Part shown: in pieces, positions 7,925 to 15,517 of the stretch
Numbering within the stretch: position 1 is the first letter of the stretch
Layout: each line of letters begins with the position of its first letter
Source of the DNA: DATJBC01 sp035515515
GTDB lineage: Bacteria > Actinomycetota > Acidimicrobiia > Acidimicrobiales > UBA8190
Direction of reading: 5' to 3'
DNA length: 28,004 bases
NCBI GenBank assembly: GCA_035515515.1
Contig: DATJBC010000318.1
Span: 1 to 28,004, forward strand
Made by a program: the position numbers and the translations under genes
Notes under the pieces: model-generated
Database searches by the model: none
Told to the model about the DNA's origin: nothing
Seen by the model: only the letters and a program-made list of their open reading frames with translations

Positions 7925-8001
7925 TGGTGGGCGCTGAGGGACTCGAACCCCCGACCTGCTGGTTGTAAGCCAGCTGCTCTCACCAACTGAGCTAAGCGCC
8001 C
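7925..8001 (-). tRNA. tRNA-Val (anticodon UAC)
   Basis: The minus strand folds into a complete cloverleaf: acceptor GGGCGCT/AGCGCCC, D-arm TAGCTCAGTTGGTGAGAGC, anticodon stem GCTGG/CCAGC with loop CTTACAA, and T-arm GGGGGTTCGAGTCCC. The loop gives anticodon TAC, which reads GUA valine codons. The discriminator base is A, and the 3' CCA is encoded (7925-7927). The IS3-type remnant ends just downstream of its 3' end. Confidence 0.95.
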
Positions 8002-8372
8002 TCGTGACCCTCCACTCTACTTGGGCCCATGCCGCACCCAGCTGGCCGTGATGCCACGGCGCATCGGCATGGACGGTCCACGGACCCCCGTGGTGTCTCG
8101 CGATCTTCGCCTCTTCGGGGGTCGCTAGTGCCACGGTACGGAAGGGATTCATGGCAAGGCCGTGGCGTGGTATTGCGCGACCAAGGGATGTCACGGCCGC
8201 GTCTTCGCGGGGACGCATCACCCGGAACACAGCGGCGTCTCCACGTGCAGCGGTTCCCCGGCGTACTCGAGCCCCTCTGCCGTCGCCTGGTGCGCCGGGA
8301 CGGGTGCCACGGCACGTGGAAGGCGGTCACCCGTTCGGCGGATTGCGGAAGGCGGACGGGGACCAACTGGTG
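8002..8372. other. Gap without a supported gene
   Basis: Open frames exist on both strands but carry no recognised motif or start signal. A short perfect hairpin, CCACGG-ACCC-CCGTGG (8078-8093), is present without a T-run. The stretch should contain the tRNA-Val promoter and the 3' end of the lipoprotein transcript. Confidence 0.4.
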
Positions 8373-9197
8373 TCAGGGTGTGGCGGCCGGGCATCCGACC
8401 GAGCCGGCCTCGATGCTGGCGATCGCCGGAGATGGCCCGGCCTGGTTCGGTTCGGCGCTCAGATAGCCGATGAGCGTGCCCGCGGCCGTGGTCACGGACC
8501 AACTTCCGCCCTGGGCGAACGAGGTCTGGAACGCAGCGCCGTAGATCGCCCGAGCACGCGCGACGGTGTCACCGACACGGAGTCCCTGTGCCGTCTGGGT
8601 GTCTGCCTGTGGGAGGCTCTCGGCGTTCACCGCCAGCGTGCTGAAACCCACGAAGAACCCTCCCTGGAAGTAGGCGGTGAGGGTGCGCCACTGCTCGGCA
8701 GCATCGATGGTGCAGTTGCCGGATTCGTCGATCGGTCCGTGGGTGGGGCTCCCGAGGAGTCGACCGAGGTCGGCGATGGCGGAGCTCTCGGGCTCCCCGA
8801 ACCTGACGGTCCCGACCCCGTTGCCCGCGAGCAACACGGGCGAACCCGACACCTGACCGTGGAACACGTCGGTGAGGTCCATCTGCGTGGTGCGGCCGGC
8901 GTACACGCGACCCATGTTCCCCCACGTCGTGCTGCTCGGGCCCCGGAGGCTGATCGTGTAGTCCCCCGGCGTCAGGGAGAAGCGATACGGCGTGCCCATG
9001 TGCAGGGCCTGATGCGCCGCCACGACGCCGTTGTGCGACGCCACCACCTCGTCCTCGGCCAGGAGCGAGGTGGGCGGCACGTTCCCGGAGAACGTGATCC
9101 GCCCGGTGAGGACCCCGGTGCTCGCACCGCCGCAACCGGCGAGCAGCGTGAGCCCGCATACGAACATACCGGCGGTGGCGACCAGGTTCCGCGTCAC
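8373..9197 (-). CDS. Predicted lipoprotein, unknown function
   Basis: This 274-residue protein has a classic lipoprotein signal: short basic start, hydrophobic core, and lipobox LLAGC with the lipidated Cys near residue 22. It is therefore predicted to be anchored on the outer face of the membrane. Residues 28-95 look like a small beta domain of the carboxypeptidase-regulatory type (TGRITFSGNVPP, then SLTPGDYTISLRGP). The second part begins NGVGTVRFGEPESSAIADL and ends IASIEAGSVGCPAATP. I recall that pattern from actinobacterial exported proteins of unknown role, where the RFGE and GCPA segments recur. Cys pairs suggest disulfides. The start is GTG, with GAGGAG about 20 bases upstream, rather far for a strong ribosome site. 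It begins 37 bases after the VOC gene and may share its transcript. Confidence 0.8.
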   Translation of the reverse strand: MTRNLVATAGMFVCGLTLLAGCGGASTGVLTGRITFSGNVPPTSLLAEDEVVASHNGVVAAHQALHMGTPYRFSLTPGDYTISLRGPSSTTWGNMGRVYAGRTTQMDLTDVFHGQVSGSPVLLAGNGVGTVRFGEPESSAIADLGRLLGSPTHGPIDESGNCTIDAAEQWRTLTAYFQGGFFVGFSTLAVNAESLPQADTQTAQGLRVGDTVARARAIYGAAFQTSFAQGGSWSVTTAAGTLIGYLSAEPNQAGPSPAIASIEAGSVGCPAATP

Positions 9198-9234
9198 GAC
9201 CGTCGCATCGGACCGAAGCTCCTCGCCGGCGTGG

Positions 9235-9603
9235 TCAGGTCCCGTACGGGCGGGTGAGGACCTCCATGTTGTGGCCCGACGGGTCCTCGAAGTAGAAGCC
9301 GCGACCGTTGCCGTTCAACTCCCCCTCCTGGGTGTGGCCGGGGTCCGCCCAGAACCGCAGGCCGCGCGCGTTGACCCTGGCGAAGATGTCGTCGAACTCC
9401 TCCTCGCTCACGAGGAAGGCGTAGTGGCCGTGGCCCGAGCCCCAGCGGTCGTCGTAGTCGAGGCTGACGCCGTTGGCGGTCTCCACGCACAGGAACGGAC
9501 CGAAGGGAAGCGGTGGATCGAGCCCGAGGATCTCGGCGATGAAGGTCGCACCCTCCTTCTTGTCCCGCACGGGCACGATGGTGTGGTTCAACAGAACCGC
9601 CAT
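9235..9603 (-). CDS. VOC-superfamily (glyoxalase/dioxygenase fold) protein
   Basis: This 122-residue protein has one VOC module: NHTIVPVRDKKEGATFIAEI at the start, a central GHYAFLVSEEEFDDIFARV, and FYFEDPSGHNMEVLTRPYG at the end. The DPSGHNMEV segment carries the metal-ligand Glu typical of glyoxalase, fosfomycin-resistance and ring-cleavage dioxygenase relatives. His in NHTI and His in GHGHYAF could be the other ligands. Length and domain count fit a homodimer. The reaction cannot be told from sequence. The ATG is preceded by a TAGCGT box and six bases, so the message is probably leaderless. Confidence 0.85.
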   Translation of the reverse strand: MAVLLNHTIVPVRDKKEGATFIAEILGLDPPLPFGPFLCVETANGVSLDYDDRWGSGHGHYAFLVSEEEFDDIFARVNARGLRFWADPGHTQEGELNGNGRGFYFEDPSGHNMEVLTRPYGT

Positions 9604-9609
9604 GGCGCC

Positions 9610-9615
9610 ACGCTA
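9610..9615 (-). promoter_or_regulatory. -10 box (TAGCGT) of the VOC gene, leaderless type
   Basis: On the minus strand TAGCGT is followed by GGCGCC and the ATG at 9603. The same six-base spacer, GGCGCC, occurs before the methyltransferase start at 3978. Confidence 0.55.
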
Positions 9616-9683
9616 GTCCTCGGCTTCGGACGCCCCCCCGGACGGCGGCGTCGGGCACGGGCGCTTCACAGCTGTGGACGTCG

Positions 9684-10712
9684 TCACACCGACGGGCCCG
9701 GGCGCCCCCGACGGCGGGCCTCGCCATCGGGGGCCCGGTCACCCCCGGAGAGGGCGTCGAGGGACCTGGCAGCCGACGATCGCCTCGTCGGACCAGGAGT
9801 CGAACCCCGGCGCAGGTGGCTGCGAAGCTCCTCGGGGTCGAAGACGCTCGGGCGGGTCGTCTCGAGGAAGTCCCGGAGGATCTCGACGAACCGGTACGGC
9901 TCCTCGGCGTGGGGGAAGTGCCCGACGCCGTCCATGATCTCCAAGCGGCTGTTCGGGATGGCCTCGTGTGCGTTGTGCGCGTGCGCCACCGGGATGATGC
10001 GGTCGTCACTCCCCCAGACGATCAACGTTGGCATGTTGGCGGCGAGGTAGAGGCGGTCCATGGCGCTCACCGCCTGCCCCCCGGGGTTGATCACGGCCCG
10101 CATGGTGCGGACGAAGGCCTGGCGATTGGCGGGCTCGGTGAGCGAGGTGAAGGACCGCCACATCTCGGCGGCTCTGGCGTTCCGTATGCCGCGATCCCGG
10201 AAGAAGCGCATGATCGAGTTGCCCCAGTCGCGCGCCGAGGCCGAGAAGATGAGAGGGAGCGCGTACTCCGCCGCCGGCAACGTGATCAGCCGAAGCATCC
10301 AGCTCACTTCGTTGCCCAGCCCGCCGGCGTCGACGAGCACCAGCCGCTCACAGCGCTCGGGGAACTGGTAGGCGAACTGCATGGCCACGCCGCCGCCGAA
10401 GGACTGCCCGATCACGGTGGCGCGTTCGATGCCCATGACATGGAGGAAGTCCCGCATGCCCGAGGCCTGGTTGCCCAGCGAGTAGTCGCCCAGGGGCTTG
10501 GCCGACCTGCCGTGCCCCAGGAAGTCCGGAGCGAGCACGTCGTAGTCGCGTCGGAGCAGCTCCATGGCCGGGAGCCAGGTCTCCGAGCTGCCTGCGATCC
10601 CGTGGAGCAGCAGGAGCACCGGGCCCGCACCACCGCGGCGGTATGCCACGTCGTGGCCGTGGATGCTCGTGTGCTCGATGGGGAACGTCTCCGCGGTCAC
10701 GGCGGGGCCCAT
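9684..10712 (-). CDS. Alpha/beta-fold hydrolase
   Basis: Counting from the chosen start, the protein has 342 residues. The oxyanion-hole segment is LLLHGIAGSSETW (35-47), the nucleophile Ser104 lies in GQSFGG, the acid is in WGSDDRIIP (about 236), and the catalytic His265 is in GVGHFPHAEEP. A helical cap lies between residues 130 and 215. This is the pattern of esterases, epoxide hydrolases and C-C bond hydrolases of the MhpC type; the substrate is unknown. The last 50 residues after LETTRPSVF are Arg- and Pro-rich and unlike the fold, perhaps a disordered tail. An in-frame ATG at 10736 would add eight residues, but the ATG at 10712 has a GAGAAT box exactly six bases upstream and is preferred. 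Confidence 0.88.
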   Translation of the reverse strand: MGPAVTAETFPIEHTSIHGHDVAYRRGGAGPVLLLLHGIAGSSETWLPAMELLRRDYDVLAPDFLGHGRSAKPLGDYSLGNQASGMRDFLHVMGIERATVIGQSFGGGVAMQFAYQFPERCERLVLVDAGGLGNEVSWMLRLITLPAAEYALPLIFSASARDWGNSIMRFFRDRGIRNARAAEMWRSFTSLTEPANRQAFVRTMRAVINPGGQAVSAMDRLYLAANMPTLIVWGSDDRIIPVAHAHNAHEAIPNSRLEIMDGVGHFPHAEEPYRFVEILRDFLETTRPSVFDPEELRSHLRRGSTPGPTRRSSAARSLDALSGGDRAPDGEARRRGRPGPSV

Positions 10713-10718
10713 GCTCCT

Positions 10719-10724
10719 ATTCTC
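10719..10724 (-). promoter_or_regulatory. -10 box (GAGAAT) of the alpha/beta hydrolase gene
   Basis: On the minus strand GAGAAT is followed by AGGAGC and the ATG at 10712. AGGAG could be mistaken for a ribosome site but is only one base from the ATG, so the leaderless reading is preferred. Confidence 0.45.
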
Positions 10725-10835
10725 CGGGGTCCTCATGGCCTCCGACAGGGCCTTTCGCCCCTTGGGGCCACCTCCTGTGATCCATCCTCCCAGGACGGCG
10801 GTCCACGGCGGCGGGCTCCGGAGCGGGGAGCGGCG

Positions 10836-11330
10836 TCACGCCGGGAAGGTCCAGCGGGTGGGGGTGCCGGTGAAGTCGTCCTCGTCCAGGCCGAACGCCC
10901 AGCGCGGCGCCAGGCGGAACGTGGCGTTGTCGACGAAGAAGCGCACCTCGATGTCGCTGTCGTACTTCTCGTTGACCCAGCCGGTGAACCGCTCGATGGC
11001 GTGCAGCTCCACGATGCGCTCCACCGTGCCCCGCACGACCACCGGCTGCCGGGGGTCGTCGGTGGCGAGCGCCGCGCGCCCGTCGGCGCCGAGGTTGCGG
11101 TGTTTGCGTGACCCGGGGCTGGTGCTGAACCAGGCGGCGCCCTCGCGCCACACGCCCCACACGGGCACCAGGTGGGGGCCCCACGCCGGCGCGCCGGTGG
11201 CCAGCCAGTAGTCGTGCGAGCGGGCCAGGCGCTCCTCGGCCCACGACCACGCCAGCAGTCCTCGGCCCTCGCCGGGCCCCACGACGCCGTACCCGGGCAT
11301 GTGCGGGCGGTCGGCGACGGGTTCGGCCAC
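10836..11330 (-). CDS. Pyridoxamine 5'-phosphate oxidase-fold flavoprotein
   Basis: This 164-residue protein has the split beta-barrel pattern of the PPOX/FDOR group: PHLVPVWGVWREGAAWFSTS, then SRKHRNLGADGRAALATDD, PVVVRGTVERIVE and a C-terminal WAFGLDEDDFTGTPTRWTF. In actinobacteria many such proteins bind FMN or the deazaflavin F420. The SRKHRNL segment lies where the cofactor phosphate is usually held. Whether it uses F420 or FMN, and on what substrate, is not visible. The GTG start has a CACAAT box six bases upstream. It is transcribed in the same direction as the next genes but has its own promoter, and 123 bases separate it from the hydrolase. Confidence 0.85.
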   Translation of the reverse strand: MAEPVADRPHMPGYGVVGPGEGRGLLAWSWAEERLARSHDYWLATGAPAWGPHLVPVWGVWREGAAWFSTSPGSRKHRNLGADGRAALATDDPRQPVVVRGTVERIVELHAIERFTGWVNEKYDSDIEVRFFVDNATFRLAPRWAFGLDEDDFTGTPTRWTFPA

Positions 11331-11336
11331 GGCCTC

Positions 11337-11342
11337 ATTGTG
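11337..11342 (-). promoter_or_regulatory. -10 box (CACAAT) of the PPOX-fold gene, leaderless type
   Basis: On the minus strand CACAAT is followed by GAGGCC and the GTG at 11330. The spacing of six bases matches other starts in the window. Confidence 0.5.
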
Positions 11343-11378
11343 ACCCGCCGGGGCGCCCGGGCCGGGCGGGGCGCCCCG

Positions 11379-11603
11379 TCAGTCCGGCGTGGTGCCCAGG
11401 TGCCAGCCCCCGCACACCTCGCAGCGGTAGACGCCCAGGTCGACGCCGTGATCGAGGCGGGCCGAGAAGGCGGCCCGGTTGGCTTGGTCCTCCGAGGCGA
11501 AGCGGGTCTTGGGCGCTCCGTCGGCCCGCCAGTGGGCGCGTGTCACGGGGCGAGCGGGCGCCGGCCGGCGGGGCCGCCCCCGGCGCCTCCCCGACGGGCT
11601 CAC
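11379..11603 (-). CDS. Small zinc-ribbon-like protein with GWHLGT motif
   Basis: This 74-residue protein has an Arg/Pro-rich start, then KTRFASEDQANRAA, and ends YRCEVCGGWHLGTTPD. The CxxC followed by GWH suggests half of a zinc site. I recognise the C-terminal pattern (YxCxxCxGWHLT) from small uncharacterised actinobacterial proteins. The GTG start overlaps the stop of the upstream phosphatase gene as GTGA, indicating translational coupling and supporting this start over an internal GTG at 11546. Function is unknown; a nucleic-acid or protein contact through the ribbon is possible. Confidence 0.7.
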   Translation of the reverse strand: MSPSGRRRGRPRRPAPARPVTRAHWRADGAPKTRFASEDQANRAAFSARLDHGVDLGVYRCEVCGGWHLGTTPD

Positions 11604-12382
11604 GGCGCCGCCGGAAGGGGCGCGCCCGAGGGCGCGGCCCCGGCCGCCCGCCAGGCGGCGGCCAGCTGGTCGAGCAGGCCGGGGGTGGCGGCCGCCACCA
11701 CGGCCCGGCGCGCCGCGGGGTCGGCGGTCACGAGCTCGCGGCCGTGCAGCTCACCGACCACCGCCCCCGCCTCGCTGCACACCAGGAGGGCGCCCAGGTA
11801 GTCCCACGACGCCAGGGCGGCGTGCGACCCCACCACGAAGCCGTCCACCAACCCCTCGGCCACGGCGCACAGCTCGAGGGCGGCTGCCCCGAAGGAGCGG
11901 AACTGCGCCCACCCCAGGTGCCGGGGGGGCATGCCGGCGATGGCCACGATCGCCTCCGACAGCGCGCCGCAGCCCGACGGTGCGACCCGGGTCGTGCCCC
12001 GCCATGCCCCCGCGCCGCGCACGGCGTGGTAGCGGACGCCCGCCGCCAGGTTGGCCACCACCGCCACGCGGGGGCCCTCGGCGTCGAGGACGCAGATGCT
12101 GGTGGCGTACCAGGGGATGCCCCGCGAGGCGTTGGTGGAGCCGTCCACGGGATCGACCACCGCCACCAGGGCGCGACCGGGGTGGTGCGCGCCGCTCTCC
12201 TCGGACACCACGCCGAGACCGGTCCCCTCCAGGACCTCGAGCACGGCACGGTCGGCGGTCACGTCGATGGCGTACTGCCCGGGGCGCGTGCCGGCCGGGC
12301 GCCAGTCCTCCACGCCGGCGAGGGCGTCGGGCACGGCGTCGGCCACCCGGTGACACAGCGCCAGCAGCGCCTCGTCGTCCAT
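11600..12382 (-). CDS. Inositol monophosphatase-family phosphatase
   Basis: This 260-residue protein carries the Mg-binding motifs of the family: SEESG (Glu61), DPVDGSTN (Asp77, Asp80), and SWDYLGALLVCSEAG near residue 195, where the third Asp lies. The length is typical. In actinobacteria, members hydrolyse inositol-1-phosphate, histidinol-phosphate (HisN type), fructose-1,6-bisphosphate or PAP; the motifs do not separate these. The start is supported by a TAGGGT box six bases upstream. The downstream small zinc-ribbon gene overlaps it by four bases, forming a two-gene unit. Confidence 0.87.
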   Translation of the reverse strand: MDDEALLALCHRVADAVPDALAGVEDWRPAGTRPGQYAIDVTADRAVLEVLEGTGLGVVSEESGAHHPGRALVAVVDPVDGSTNASRGIPWYATSICVLDAEGPRVAVVANLAAGVRYHAVRGAGAWRGTTRVAPSGCGALSEAIVAIAGMPPRHLGWAQFRSFGAAALELCAVAEGLVDGFVVGSHAALASWDYLGALLVCSEAGAVVGELHGRELVTADPAARRAVVAAATPGLLDQLAAAWRAAGAAPSGAPLPAAP

Positions 12383-12388
12383 TTCCCG

Positions 12389-12394
12389 ACCCTA
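12389..12394 (-). promoter_or_regulatory. -10 box (TAGGGT) of the phosphatase gene, leaderless type
   Basis: On the minus strand TAGGGT is followed by CGGGAA and the ATG at 12382. It fits TANNNT and the six-base rule. Confidence 0.55.
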
Positions 12395-12435
12395 TCGGCG
12401 CCCACGCGCCCGGCCGGGCTCCGCAGCCGACCCGG

Positions 12436-12441
12436 TAGGAT
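12436..12441 (+). promoter_or_regulatory. -10 box (TAGGAT) of the three-gene operon
   Basis: TAGGAT lies nine bases before the GTG at 12451, so the leader would be absent or about three bases long. It is divergent from the phosphatase promoter 42 bases away, so the two promoters may influence one another. Confidence 0.5.
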
Positions 12442-12450
12442 CGGGCCCCT

Positions 12451-13017
12451 GTGGCCGTCATCGACGTCGCCGGCTATGTCGCCGAGCTGAAGGACCACAT
12501 CTCGGTCCAGCACGGCTTCCACGTCCACGACGAGCGCCATTTCGTGGAGACCTACTCCCTGCGCCAGACCTGGGAGGTCGACCTCCATCCCGAGGACGCC
12601 TGCGGGGGCCCGCTCGACCTCCACCTGGCCCTCGAGGTCGACCCCCGGGTGCTGCTCGCCTTCGAGGACGCCGTGGTGGACCTGCCCGAGGGCGTCGACC
12701 CGCCCGACGAGTACCACTTCCAGCTGGTGTTCACCTGGGGGCTGCCCCCGCTGCCGCACGGCCCCGACCTGCTGCGCCTGGCCATCGACCTGGCCGGGGT
12801 GGGCGGCATCGAGCTGCCCCTCGAAGTGTCGGCCATCGACTCCTTCGCCTCGGCCACCGACGCCCCCGACCGGCGGCTGTCCATCGTGGCCCGCCACCAG
12901 GTGTCGCTGGCCCGGGTGCTCACCGACGACGACGAGCTGTTGTGCGAGGTCTTCAACCGCTGCCTGGCGGTGAGCCAGTTCCTCCTCGACGCCGCACCGG
13001 CCTGGCTCGACGGATGA
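12451..13017 (+). CDS. Acidic cytoplasmic protein of unknown function
   Basis: This 188-residue protein has no signal peptide or membrane segment and is rich in Asp and Glu. Visible segments include HFVETYSLRQTWEVDLHPED, LALEVDPRVLLAFEDAV, DEYHFQLVFTWGLPPLP and VFNRCLAVSQFLLDAAP. The alternating hydrophobic and charged pattern suggests a compact alpha/beta fold, but I recognise no family. It opens a three-gene operon: its stop overlaps the start of the lipoprotein gene as ATGA, and the dienelactone-hydrolase-like gene follows three bases after that. Codon bias is like the neighbours, so it is a resident gene. The start is a GTG near a TAGGAT box. Confidence 0.78.
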   Translation: MAVIDVAGYVAELKDHISVQHGFHVHDERHFVETYSLRQTWEVDLHPEDACGGPLDLHLALEVDPRVLLAFEDAVVDLPEGVDPPDEYHFQLVFTWGLPPLPHGPDLLRLAIDLAGVGGIELPLEVSAIDSFASATDAPDRRLSIVARHQVSLARVLTDDDELLCEVFNRCLAVSQFLLDAAPAWLDG

Positions 13018-13499
13018 ACCCCCGCCACGCCGCGCACGGCGGGTCCCACCCGCCCGGGCGCCGGCGTGGTCACCTGCCAGCGGGCCGAGCCGCGGGCGCC
13101 GCCGGCGCGTCGCTGGCCCTCGCCCTGGTGCTGGCGGGGTGCGCCAACCAGGACGGGGTGTCGCTCGCCCGCCAGGCCTGCCGGCACGTCGACCGCTCGC
13201 TGGCCCTGTACCGGACGTCGCTCCAGGACGAGGGGGCCCAGGCCTCCGGCGTCCACCGCCAGGAGGCCATGGCCCAGCTGCGCCAGGCGCTGCCGCTGGC
13301 GTCGGGGGCGGCGGGCGACGCCGGGGAGTTCCAGGGGCTCATGTCGACCCTGGCCGAGAGCGACCACCTCCCCGAGTCGCTCCTCGTGCACGCGCTCAGC
13401 GCCCAGTGCGCGGCGGCGCAGTCCAACGGCGTCTCGGTGGCGCCGGCGACCACGGGGGGCGACACCCCGCCCACCCACCCGCCCCCGGTGGGCACCTGA
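13014..13499 (+). CDS. Small predicted lipoprotein
   Basis: This 161-residue protein has a long basic n-region (PGRRRGH), a hydrophobic core and lipobox LVLAGC, with Cys43 as the likely lipidated residue. The mature part is mostly helical (VSLARQACRHVDRSLALYR, HRQEAMAQLRQALPLAS) with two further cysteines, and ends in a Thr/Pro-rich tail. No known family is evident. The ATG overlaps the stop of the upstream gene by four bases, which fixes the start despite the unusually long n-region. The next gene begins three bases after its stop. Confidence 0.78.
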   Translation: MNPRHAAHGGSHPPGRRRGHLPAGRAAGAAGASLALALVLAGCANQDGVSLARQACRHVDRSLALYRTSLQDEGAQASGVHRQEAMAQLRQALPLASGAAGDAGEFQGLMSTLAESDHLPESLLVHALSAQCAAAQSNGVSVAPATTGGDTPPTHPPPVGT

Positions 13500-13502
13500 G
13501 CC

Positions 13503-14645
13503 GTGACGAGCGACGGCGGCGGGACGGCGAGGGTGGAGCGCCGCTTCGTGGCGGTGGACTCGCCCACCGGGCAGGTGAACGGCGCGGGCTTCCACCCCTG
13601 CCAGGGCGTGTGGCACGCGCCGGTGGGCGGCCGACCCCGCACGGCGGTGATCGCCGCCCACTACAGCGTCGACTTCTCCGAGCACTACCTGGCCCCGCTG
13701 CTGGCCGCCCGGGGGATCGGGTTCCTGGGCTGGAACACCCGTTTCCGCAACAACGAGAGCTGGTTCGCGCTGGAGCACGCCCTGGTGGACGTGGGGGCGG
13801 GCGTGCGCTGGCTGCGCCATGAGGCCGGCGTGGACACCGTGGTGCTGCTCGGCAACTGCGGGGGCGGCTCGCTCATGGCCGCCTACCAGTCCCAGGCCAC
13901 CGCGCCCGTCATCGAGCCCACCACCGGCGGCGCCACCCTGCGCCGCGCCCTGGAGGCGCTCGAGCCGGGCGACCTGTACGTGTCGCTGCAGGCGCACCCC
14001 GGGCGCCCCGAGGTCCTCACGAGCTGGCTCGACCCCTCGGTGACCGACGAGGGCGACCCGTTGTCGCGCGACGCCAGCCTCGACATGTACGACCCCGACA
14101 ACGGGCCCCCGTACTCGGCCGAGTTCGTGACCCGCTACCGCACCGCCCAGCGGGACCGCAACGAGACCATCACGCGCTGGGTGCGGGCCGAGCTCGACCG
14201 CCTCGAGGCGGCCGGCTCCTCCGACCGCAACTTCACCGTGCACCGCACGTGGGCCGACCTGCGCTTCGCCGATCCCGCCCTCGACCCCTCGGAGCGCCCC
14301 CCGGGCCGGTGCCTGGCCGGGGACCCGCGCTGGGCCAACACCAGCCCCTTCGGCATCGCCACCGCCTGCTCGCTGCGGACGTGGCTGTCTTTGTGGAGCC
14401 TGCGCGACTCGCAGTGCCGGGGCGCGCCCCACCTGCGCCGCATCGGCGCGCCCGCCCTGGTCGTCCAGAGCACGGCGGACGTGAGCGTGTTCCCCTCCGA
14501 CGCGCGCGCCATCCACGCGGCCCTGGGGTCCAGCGACAAGGAGCTCGTGTGGATGGCGGGCGACCACTACCTGGAGGGGCCCGCCGGGGCCCGGGAGGAG
14601 GCCGCCGAGCGCATCGCCACCTGGGCCGCGGACCGCGGCGCCTGA
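13503..14645 (+). CDS. Alpha/beta hydrolase with Cys nucleophile (dienelactone hydrolase-like)
   Basis: This 380-residue protein has a hydrolase core: TAVIAAHYSVDFSEHYLAPL, then FLGWNTRFRNNESW, the nucleophile elbow LLGNCGGGSL with Cys119 in place of the usual Ser, APALVVQSTADVSVFP with the acid, and WMAGDHYLEGP with the His near 355. A Cys in the elbow is the hallmark of dienelactone hydrolases, which cleave cyclic enol-lactones in aromatic breakdown. However, this protein is about 140 residues longer, with a large insert between the elbow and the acid (cap or substrate domain, residues 130-310). I recognise similar long Cys-type hydrolases in actinobacterial genomes but no proven function. 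It is the last gene of the three-gene operon. Confidence 0.82.
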   Translation: MTSDGGGTARVERRFVAVDSPTGQVNGAGFHPCQGVWHAPVGGRPRTAVIAAHYSVDFSEHYLAPLLAARGIGFLGWNTRFRNNESWFALEHALVDVGAGVRWLRHEAGVDTVVLLGNCGGGSLMAAYQSQATAPVIEPTTGGATLRRALEALEPGDLYVSLQAHPGRPEVLTSWLDPSVTDEGDPLSRDASLDMYDPDNGPPYSAEFVTRYRTAQRDRNETITRWVRAELDRLEAAGSSDRNFTVHRTWADLRFADPALDPSERPPGRCLAGDPRWANTSPFGIATACSLRTWLSLWSLRDSQCRGAPHLRRIGAPALVVQSTADVSVFPSDARAIHAALGSSDKELVWMAGDHYLEGPAGAREEAAERIATWAADRGA

Positions 14646-14721
14646 GCCGCCCACCAGGCCCGACGGCCGGCGGCGGGCGGGGCGCGCCCCTCGTCCCCGG
14701 TCGTTCGCGGCCCGGGGCCGA

Positions 14722-14727
14722 TACCAT
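14722..14727 (+). promoter_or_regulatory. -10 box (TACCAT) of the response-regulator gene, leaderless type
   Basis: TACCAT is followed by GGCCGC and the GTG at 14734. It fits TANNNT with the six-base gap and indicates transcription separate from the upstream operon. Confidence 0.55.
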
Positions 14728-14733
14728 GGCCGC

Positions 14734-15435
14734 GTGTCAGGAGTGCAGGACTCTCACGAGGGGACGCCCGAGGACCCCCTCCACGTGGTGATCGTGGACG
14801 ACCACGAGGTCCTGCGCACCGGGACCCGCCAGATCCTCGAGACCGCCCCCGACATCGTGGTGGTGGGCGAGGCCGACGACGGCGAGGCGGCGCTGGCGCT
14901 GGTGCGCGACCTCCACCCCCACGTGGTCCTGGTGGACATCCGCCTGCCCGGCAACAACGGCATCGAGGTGGCCCGCCAGGTCATGAGCACCCATCCCGGG
15001 ACCAAGGTGGTCATCCTGTCCGCCTACGACGACCCCGAGTACCTCCGGGCGGCCCTGGCGGCGGGCGTGGCCGGCTACCTGCTCAAGACCATGCCCCGGG
15101 ACGAGCTCATCAACGCCGTGCGGGCGGCCGGGCTGGGCACCACCGTGCTCGACGCCGCGGTGTCCTCCTACCTGGCGCGCGGGACGTCGCGCTCGCCCAC
15201 CGACATCGACGTGGCGTCGCTCACCACCCGGGAGCGCCAGGTGATCCAGCTGGTGGCGGAGGGGCTGCCCAACAAGGCCATCGCTTCGCGCCTGGGGATC
15301 AGCGCCCGCACGATCGAGGGGCACCTCAACCACGTCTTCTCCAAGCTGGGCGTGGCGTCGCGCACCGAGCTCGTGCGCTTCGCCCTGGCCAACAACCTGA
15401 GCGAGGCCGTCCCCGCCCCCCGCGGCGGCAGCTGA
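14734..15435 (+). CDS. NarL/FixJ-type response regulator
   Basis: This 233-residue protein has a receiver domain (residues 17-135) with acidic pair Asp22-Asp23, phospho-acceptor Asp68 in VLVDIRLPG, Ser96 and Lys118. A LuxR-type HTH follows near residues 165-225: LTTRERQVIQLVAEGLPNKA, then ISARTIEGHLNHVFSKLGV. It is a phosphorylation-controlled transcription factor. No histidine kinase lies within the window, so it is an orphan here and its partner and targets are unknown. The start is set by the TACCAT box six bases upstream. The gene ends facing the aldehyde dehydrogenase, with a strong hairpin between the two. Confidence 0.93.
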   Translation: MSGVQDSHEGTPEDPLHVVIVDDHEVLRTGTRQILETAPDIVVVGEADDGEAALALVRDLHPHVVLVDIRLPGNNGIEVARQVMSTHPGTKVVILSAYDDPEYLRAALAAGVAGYLLKTMPRDELINAVRAAGLGTTVLDAAVSSYLARGTSRSPTDIDVASLTTRERQVIQLVAEGLPNKAIASRLGISARTIEGHLNHVFSKLGVASRTELVRFALANNLSEAVPAPRGGS

Positions 15436-15461
15436 GCGGCCGCGCCGGGCCCGGACGCGCC

Positions 15462-15483
15462 ACCGGGGCCCGAAGGCCCCGGT
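15462..15483. terminator. Hairpin between convergent genes, likely bidirectional terminator
   Basis: A perfect nine-base stem, ACCGGGGCC / GGCCCCGGT, closes a CGAA loop. It lies 26 bases after the response-regulator stop and 34 bases from the aldehyde dehydrogenase stop. No T-run follows on either side, as is common for actinobacterial terminators. Confidence 0.65.
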
Positions 15484-15517
15484 CGCCACACCGCCGCCGC
15501 GCCGGGCGCGGCCCGGG

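Noticed and set aside
8078..8093. Hairpin CCACGG-ACCC-CCGTGG as a terminator
   Set aside because: It is short, has no T-run, and lies upstream of tRNA-Val and 280 bases after the lipoprotein stop, so no gene end clearly needs it.
8029..8502. Overlapping open frames in the gap next to tRNA-Val
   Set aside because: None has a start signal, known motif or consistent composition, and part of the range overlaps the lipoprotein gene.
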